Source of the DNA: Linum tenue
Lineage: Eukaryota > Streptophyta > Magnoliopsida > Malpighiales > Linaceae
Direction: 5' to 3'
Length of the DNA stretch: 64,000 nucleotides
NCBI GenBank assembly: GCA_946122785.1
Contig: CAMGYJ010000006.1
Location: forward strand, 66,837,676 to 66,901,675
The position numbers were made by a program, and so were the translations under genes. The notes under the pieces were generated by a model. It made no database searches and was not told the DNA's origin. It was given only the letters and a program-made list of their open reading frames with translations. Shown here piece after piece: positions 58,176 to 64,000 of the stretch (its first letter is position 1; each line of letters starts with the position of its first letter).

Positions 58176-58368
58176 GTAGAATTCTTGCTTCAATGAAATC
58201 AATATGTATTGTGGTTTAGTTAGCCACCAATACTTGTTTCGGATTCACTAATCCTTTTTCTTCTCCGAAACCAACTCTCCTCCTATTCATATACACACAC
58301 GCACGCACGCGTTGGTATGATGTGATGAGAACTATTTCTCCTTGCTCTTCTTCTAACTTCTGATCGAC

Positions 58369-60282
58369 ATGGCTTCTTCTTCCTCCATTCGACAAACCGA
58401 TAACACGGTTCCGCTTTCCCCTCCAAACAATAAACATGGTAAGTTTAAGTTTCATGTTTGCTTTCCTCGCCTCACTAAACATGGTGTTGAATCGAACTTA
58501 GGTTTTTTCTTTTTTCCTTTTGAAACATCTTGGTAATGTGGTTGAGCTAGCAAGTCACGTTATACCAGCAGTTACTATACAAAGCTAGCGATCATAACGT
58601 ATTTTCTTGGTAACTTGAGTTCCCGTTGTGTGTTTCATTGAGGAGGGCAGGCTAGGTTTTCATCCGTTCTTGAAATATCTCCTTAATGTGGTTGAACTAC
58701 CCAACAACATGATACCAACAATTACTATACATATGACTCTAAACTAGTGATCATATGATGAATAGTTTCCCACTGCTCGAGGGTTTTGCTTGTAACTCAC
58801 AAGCGAGAGAACGACGTTGAGTGTCAAATGACTTTTAGGTTTATTATTTGATTGATAAATCGGACTAATGCCGTGATTACAATATATAAGTGACTAAACC
58901 TAATACGTAACCCTAGCTAACCCCGAACCCTACTACTACTCTAGCCAACTCGGCCGCAACTAGAACAAGACTCCTAATCGGCTATTAACCACAAAGCCCG
59001 CACACTTATAACCCAAAACAAATAACCCAACTTCATAGGTAACCCATACTAACTACTAATATGCTAGACCCACTAAATCCCAACCCATACAACGTAACCC
59101 GACGACTAACCCAACACATTTGGTCTCATCATCATAATAGTGTCTTTTCTTATTAACATGGGGTCTCTTCGTGTATTTCATTGAGGCTATATTTTCTTCC
59201 CTTTTTGAGATATCTTAGTAACCGTGATAGCCACGGTTTACCAGCAACTACTATACGACTATAATTCTGATGTTAGATGTTTACAACAATATTATACGTG
59301 TAAACTATTTATTGAACTATTGTTATACCACTATATATCTTTTGTTCTACTAACCATGCACCATTCTTCAATTCTTATGGAATTTCGTCCTCCTCAATCA
59401 GCCAAATTAATATTTTTTTTTTTTGTGTTACCAGGAAACTCACGATTTGCATATACATTTGCGGGTAAGCACTGCAATCCAATGATTTCCCTATATTTTT
59501 CTCCACTTTATTTGCTTTCTACATGTATGCCTCACTTAATTTCTGTCAACTAATATATAACAAGCTAAGTGTGTTCAGTGTTTGGTGGAGATGAAGATAT
59601 ACACCCAGAAATTGTTTCGGCTCTGTTTTTGGCACCTTGGCTGATTCTGGGGGTGCTTGGGGACACATGGTCCGTTATTGCACTTATGAGAACGATCAAT
59701 CTCGAGTCGAAGCTGGGAACCGGTGCTTGTTATGCGATTGCTCTTGCAGTTGAACTCGTCAGTCTTTTTTCATTCATACCTTGGTGTTTCCCACATGAGC
59801 TGCCTCGCCTGGGATCTGCTCGGAAAATCATCCTGGAGATGCTTGTTCTACAAGCTGCAATGCTTGCTAAGCATTTCCCTCAGCCTCATCAAGACCATTC
59901 TTTGGTGTATCAGCTATTGGTAGCACTGACGATATTGGTCTGCGTTCGAACAAAACACGGATTCGTTTTCATGGATGTCTATTTGAGAGATGTCTTCTGG
60001 GCGATCGTGACGGAGAGTTTGATTTACTGGACACCGCTTTGGGGCTCGGTTCTCTTCTATCTGTGTTTTGTCGGCTACATATTCTGGACTTCCGGCGAGA
60101 ATAATACAACCGGCGGTGACGGTCAATCGTCTGCTGATCAAGTACCTATTCCTAAAGCAATTGAAGAAAATCTGGCAACAGAACAAGTCTCGTCAAAACA
60201 GAAGAAGGAGGAGGATGTTCAACTAGTGCAACAAAAGGAATCCGAACAAATTACCGTAAAGATAGTGACAATAGATAGTTAG
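58369..60282 (+). CDS. Gene B3: unrecognised multi-pass membrane protein (267 aa, 3 exons)
   Basis: Exons 58369-58438, 59435-59464 and 59579-60282 (804 nt), GT-AG and in phase. The protein differs from B2 at only a handful of positions (YLRDVF, TESLIYW for AESLIYW, KKEEED, tail VKIVTIDS). The first intron is 996 bp against 423 and 476 bp in B1 and B2. The extra ~450 bp (about 58700-59160) is unrelated sequence, probably an insertion. With A3 deleted, B3 stands without its neighbour, yet the coding sequence is uninterrupted. Confidence 0.8.
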
Positions 60283-61290
60283 GCTAGCGACAATTTAGAT
60301 TATATGGAAAGATGATTGACATTATATTTATTTTTCATAAAATAATGTACTCTTTAGATATCTATTGATTTTATTTATACTTATTACTTATATATGCAGT
60401 GGTGAAGCCACTTGGCGAGCCAAGGGAGGTCATCTGCAACACTTTGGCTACAAAATGTAGTAGTAACTCATAAATATAGTAATAAAATTTGCTACAAAAT
60501 GTAGTAGTAACTCATAAATATAGTAATAAATTTTTTTACGTAATTGTGGATTGAACATAAGTTCTTCCTATTATTGTAAATAATTTTACAAAAATTAATA
60601 TTTTGTGATCTCTACTTAAAACTCAAAACTTAGTGGTGTCTATTGCTACGAGCTGTTGTCATATCAAGTGTTGAAAGAGCCCGTAATGCAATGATCAACT
60701 TGATACCTCGGAATCATATGAGTGGTGAAATTATAAATCATTTATCGGTGTACTTTGAAAATGATATTCCCTCATAATTTGTAAGATGAGCGTACTTTAG
60801 AATGTTTTTAGAATATGAAACCACCTCCTAAAACTTCACGTAGGACCTACCTTAGATGAGTTTCTGGCTACGCCACTGTATATATGAATGAGGAAGGAAG
60901 ATTATTATGATTCTTGCATGCACATTTTCTATTGATAATACCTATATTTATTATTTATCTTTATGCGCGTAGTCAATAGATTACTTAATGGTGGAGTTTT
61001 ATAGCTTTTTCATCATTAAAAAATCGGAGCTTTCCACTTAATTTCGGTCAGGGGTAATTTGGTCCATTAAGTCCCTTATTTTTTCCCACTTTCCACGTAC
61101 AGCTTCAGCCTTCAGCTCCAAAACTTGGCGGTTCCAGCCCTCAACAGTCAACATCAGACTTTTTATTAGGCCCACAGGCCACAGATAAAGCCCAGTTGAC
61201 TTTCATGGGAAAGGGGATCATGCCCGATATTCTAATTTTAAGCGCGGAAAGTCCTTACAATATCAATGCAGCAATCAATTAATTAGGGTC
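60283..61290. other. 3' flank of B3, shared with unit 1
   Basis: Alignable with 40573-41480. It contains a private 44-bp tandem duplication at 60447-60534 (unit starts GCTACAAAATGTAGTAG). No gene was seen. Confidence 0.75.
60447..60534. repeat. 44-bp tandem duplication private to unit 3
   Basis: 60447-60490 is repeated at 60491-60534. Units 1 and 2 have a single copy of the corresponding stretch. Confidence 0.85.
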
Positions 61291-62341
61291 ACGGTGACTT
61301 ACACTTTCCGGTCAACCTCAGTTAGGATTAGGTCGACCTCATTTAGAATTCGGTCGACCTCATATAGGATCCGGTCGACCTCATTTAGGATTCGGTCGAC
61401 TTCATATAGGATCAGGTCGACCTAATCTGTTGTTTCAGTGTAAAAACAGTTCATGGTGTCTACTTTGGATATTCATATCATACAATTGGCTAGATGGAAA
61501 TTAAAGACTAATGACTTGTTTTGAAGCTGGAGTGTCCCTCTACATATTGAAGTGATTGAGAGCTCGATAGGAAGTCTAGAAGACCATTTTTGAACCTCAT
61601 CAAAAGGCTATGCCAAAACTGGGAAACTGCCTGGAAATGGCTAAGTCTGGAAGCGTGTTTGTGAAGCCTATTTTGGAGCTCAATTCGAGAGGCATGAATG
61701 CGAGTCGAGTCCAGGAGCCTCTACCACGTTAAATTAGGTATGTTTTTATACAAATTCAAGGCATTGGATGAAAGATTGGATATCTGTAAGGCTTCAAACA
61801 AAAGGGTCGAAGTTGCTAAGAAGGCTGTTTTTCTGGCAGACTTCGAGCACAAGTAAGCTGCCAGAAAAACAGCCTTCGTAGCAACTTCGAGCCTTTTGTT
61901 TGAAGCCTTAAAGATATTCAATATTTCATCCAATGCCTTGTCTTTGTATAAAAAAAATACGTATTTTAACGTGGTAGAGGCCCCTAGACTTGAATCGCAT
62001 TCATGCTTCTCAAATTGAGCTCCAAAGTAGGCTTGACAAATACGTTGCCAGACTTAGCCATTTTCAGGCAGTGTCCCAGTTTTGGCATAGCCTTTTGGTC
62101 AGGTTCAAAAATGGTCTTCTGGACTTTCTATTGAGCTCCCAAGTACTTTAATGTGTAGAGGAACACTTCAGCTTCAAAACAAGCCTTTAATCTCCAATTT
62201 CCATCTAGCCAATTGTAAGATATGAATCTCCAAAGTAGGCACCATGAAACTGTTTTTACATTGAAACAACAGATTAGGTCGACCTGATCCTATATGAGGT
62301 CGACCGAAAAGTGCATGTCACCGTGACATGCATGTCACCGT
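61291..62341. mobile_element. Foldback element: ~0.5-kb inverted arms with 21-bp tandem repeats
   Basis: Left arm 61291-61839 and right arm 61858-62341 are near-perfect inverted repeats around an 18-bp spacer (innermost CTGGCAG ... CTGCCAG). The left arm carries five 21-bp units of the GGTCGACCTCATATAGGATC type at 61310-61414; the right arm keeps about one. Each unit starts with the palindrome GGTCGACC. The ends share ACGGTGACNTNCACTTT, and the right end has an extra ATGCATGTCACCGT copy. No coding capacity and no certain target duplication. Unit 1 lacks the structure. Confidence 0.88.
61310..61414. repeat. Five 21-bp tandem repeats (GGTCGACC units)
   Basis: Starts at 61310, 61331, 61352, 61373 and 61394, each 21 bp, with a sixth partial unit at 61415. 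Differences between units are a few bases each. Confidence 0.92.
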
Positions 62342-62455
62342 AGCAAAGTCCGTCATTTTAATAGTGTCACTCTGTATATTTTGCAACTGTCTAACTCTAC
62401 TTTACTTTTTTGGATACGCAAAATAACGGTAACAATTAAGCTAATATAATTAATT

Positions 62456-62799
62456 GGGTAAATACAATATATATTACCCACAACTATTATGAAACGGGGA
62501 ATTATAGACACAACTATGAAAATTCAAATTATTAGCTATAATTATTGTTCCGAGTCAAGATATGGCTAACTGTCCATTACATTTATTGAATTTTTAACGG
62601 AGAAGGTCACGTCGTCGGCCACAGCAACAACCACGTCGTACTGCTTTTAATTTATAACTTTAAAACATAAAAGTTTAGCCAGTATTACTAATGAAATTGT
62701 TAACAAATAGTTAACGTTTGACAAATAATTTGAATTTCCATAGTTATGGCTATAATTTCCCACTTTATGATAATTGTGGCTAATATATTGTATTTACCC
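62456..62799. mobile_element. Mutator-type MITE, 9-bp duplication TAATTAATT, empty site in unit 1
   Basis: Left end GGGTAAATACAATATATATT; right end reverse-complemented GGGTAAATACAATATATTAG. Perfect 9-bp direct repeats TAATTAATT lie at 62447-62455 and 62800-62808. Unit 1 reads ATAATTAATTGAATCACAG at about 42014 with no insert. Same terminal GGGTAAAT as the 2137-2522 element. Confidence 0.92.
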
Positions 62800-62819
62800 T
62801 AATTAATTTGAAACACAGT

Positions 62820-63255
62820 TCCAATTCCCAAAGGGTCAAACCCATTAGCGAATAGTGATCAATTGCTTTTCGGTACCAATTTTGAACCTGATATTTTTTT
62901 TTAATTATTCAGGCCACTAATTAAACAAACAGAAACACCATATTTTTAGTCTTTACAACAATAGAATAGTGTTTGAGAAACCATATCCTACTGGTGGGTC
63001 AGATCGGAAATATTAGATACCGAACCCAAAATAGTAGCCGGTTTTAATAATAGAAAGAAATGGTTGAATCACGGTTAAATCAAAATTTTAGTACATAATT
63101 AATAAAATTTAGACTGATTTAGTTTGATAATTACAATACTAATTATTTGAACACGCCTACAGCTAGCTCATCCAAAAACCAGTGTCATTTTCACGTCGGT
63201 ATATGTTCTCAAGTCGTATGGTAAATTTCAAATTCTTTATTGAATATTTTGTATA
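62820..63255. other. End of unit 3 and adjoining AT-rich DNA
   Basis: Similarity to unit 1 (CAAACCCATTAGCGAAT, GATCAATTRCTTTTCGRTAC) ends near 62892. Beyond this, AT-rich sequence with no gene. Confidence 0.6.
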
Positions 63256-63259
63256 CATG

Positions 63260-64000
63260 TGTCGTGCCTGTACGTGGGCACCGGGCCGTGCCGCCCACGG
63301 GCTAGCACGGCACGGCACGGTTAGAGCACGGCACGAGCACAAGCACGAAATAAATGGGCCAGCCCGGCACGAGCACGAATAATTTATGGGCCGTGCCGGG
63401 CCTAAACTTCATGGGCACGGGCACGAGCACGGGCACGGCACGGTATATAAGTGGGCCTTGTCGGGCATAATATTTTCGAGACTTTATTGAGTATAAGAAC
63501 GGACATGGCACGAAAATAATATTTATTTGATAGAAAATAAGTATAAAAAGAATTATAGGTTCAAATATTACAAAACACAAGTAGAAAAATAATTATTTGT
63601 TGTTGTTAGAAGTGTCATACAGATATATACGTAATTACTAACATAAGTAAAAATGGACAAGGAATTAAACAAAGCCAAATCACACTCGCTATACTTTTAA
63701 TTTTCTTTTCCCCCCTATTTGTTACTTTTCTCAAACATTATCGGTTTATACTATCTTCCCCCGTCCAATTTTCACCTTCTTTTTCATTCTCTCTTTTGTA
63801 TTCGTCCTTTTCATTAAACACGAATACGAGCATGGCACGAGCACGAATAGGCACGGCACGATTCGAACTGTGCCCGGGCCTGGGCCGGGCCTAGCAAAGT
63901 TGACAAATGGGCTTGCATGGCACGACACGAAAACTGACGGGCCGTGCCAAGCACGACACAAAATAAATGGGCCCGAAGCGTGCCCGTACCGTGCCGGCCC
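63260..64000. mobile_element. CACGG-rich repeat element, cut by the window end
   Basis: Both flanks (63262-63460 and 63820-64000) are dense in GGCACGGCACG / GGGCCGTGCC words in opposing arrangement, with an AT-rich middle. This is the style of the window's other terminal-inverted-repeat elements. The right end lies outside, so size and duplication cannot be read. Confidence 0.6.

Noticed and set aside
40198..60186. Minus-strand frames of 74-90 codons repeated in all three B genes
   Set aside because: They recur only because the sense exon is duplicated and are antisense to it.
61310..61414. Regular 21-bp direct repeats resembling a CRISPR-like array
   Set aside because: The units are contiguous with no spacers, lie in one arm of a foldback element, and the genome is a plant's.

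Overview
This is a plant nuclear genomic window, most likely from a eudicot. It holds two well-conserved single-copy genes with plant-type introns: a synaptotagmin (SYT2-like, 12 coding exons, 4714-8708) and a CLAVATA1-type LRR receptor kinase (26073-29102). It also holds a local triplication of two unrecognised multi-pass membrane-protein genes, called A and B here. The rest is AT-rich intergenic DNA packed with transposable elements of almost every plant class. Nothing in the sequence allows a species call.

Layout. 1-3.4 kb: LINE debris, a Mutator-type MITE, and a short 5'-truncated LINE with a perfect 18-bp target-site duplication. 4.7-8.7 kb: the synaptotagmin gene. 9.6-10.5 kb: a Tourist-like element containing an inverted-repeat element. 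11.08-21.54 kb: a complete, young Ty3/gypsy element of the Tat type. It has 648-bp LTRs, a 5-bp duplication AGTAC, gag-pol on the + strand, and a four-exon antisense gene between pol and the 3' LTR. 22.7-23.1 kb: a small hAT element. 26.1-29.1 kb: the CLV1-like gene. 30-36 kb: relics (Copia integrase, a LINE, and hAT elements).

37.25-62.9 kb: three tandem units. Unit 1 has intact A1 (37314-38159) and B1 (39239-40572). Unit 2 has A2, broken by a 6.8-kb Helitron and an internal deletion, plus intact B2 (51308-52690). Unit 3 keeps only 3'-flank pieces of A, plus intact B3 (58369-60282). B2 and B3 are closer to each other than to B1. Because the units are alignable, each copy serves as the empty site for insertions in the others. 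Several insertions (Helitron, hAT, Mutator MITE, Harbinger-like, LINE) can therefore be delimited directly.

The window end (63.26-64 kb) enters a CACGG-rich repeat that continues outside. All splice sites and exon joins were inferred by hand from reading-frame continuity and GT-AG signals. No searches or transcript data were available.
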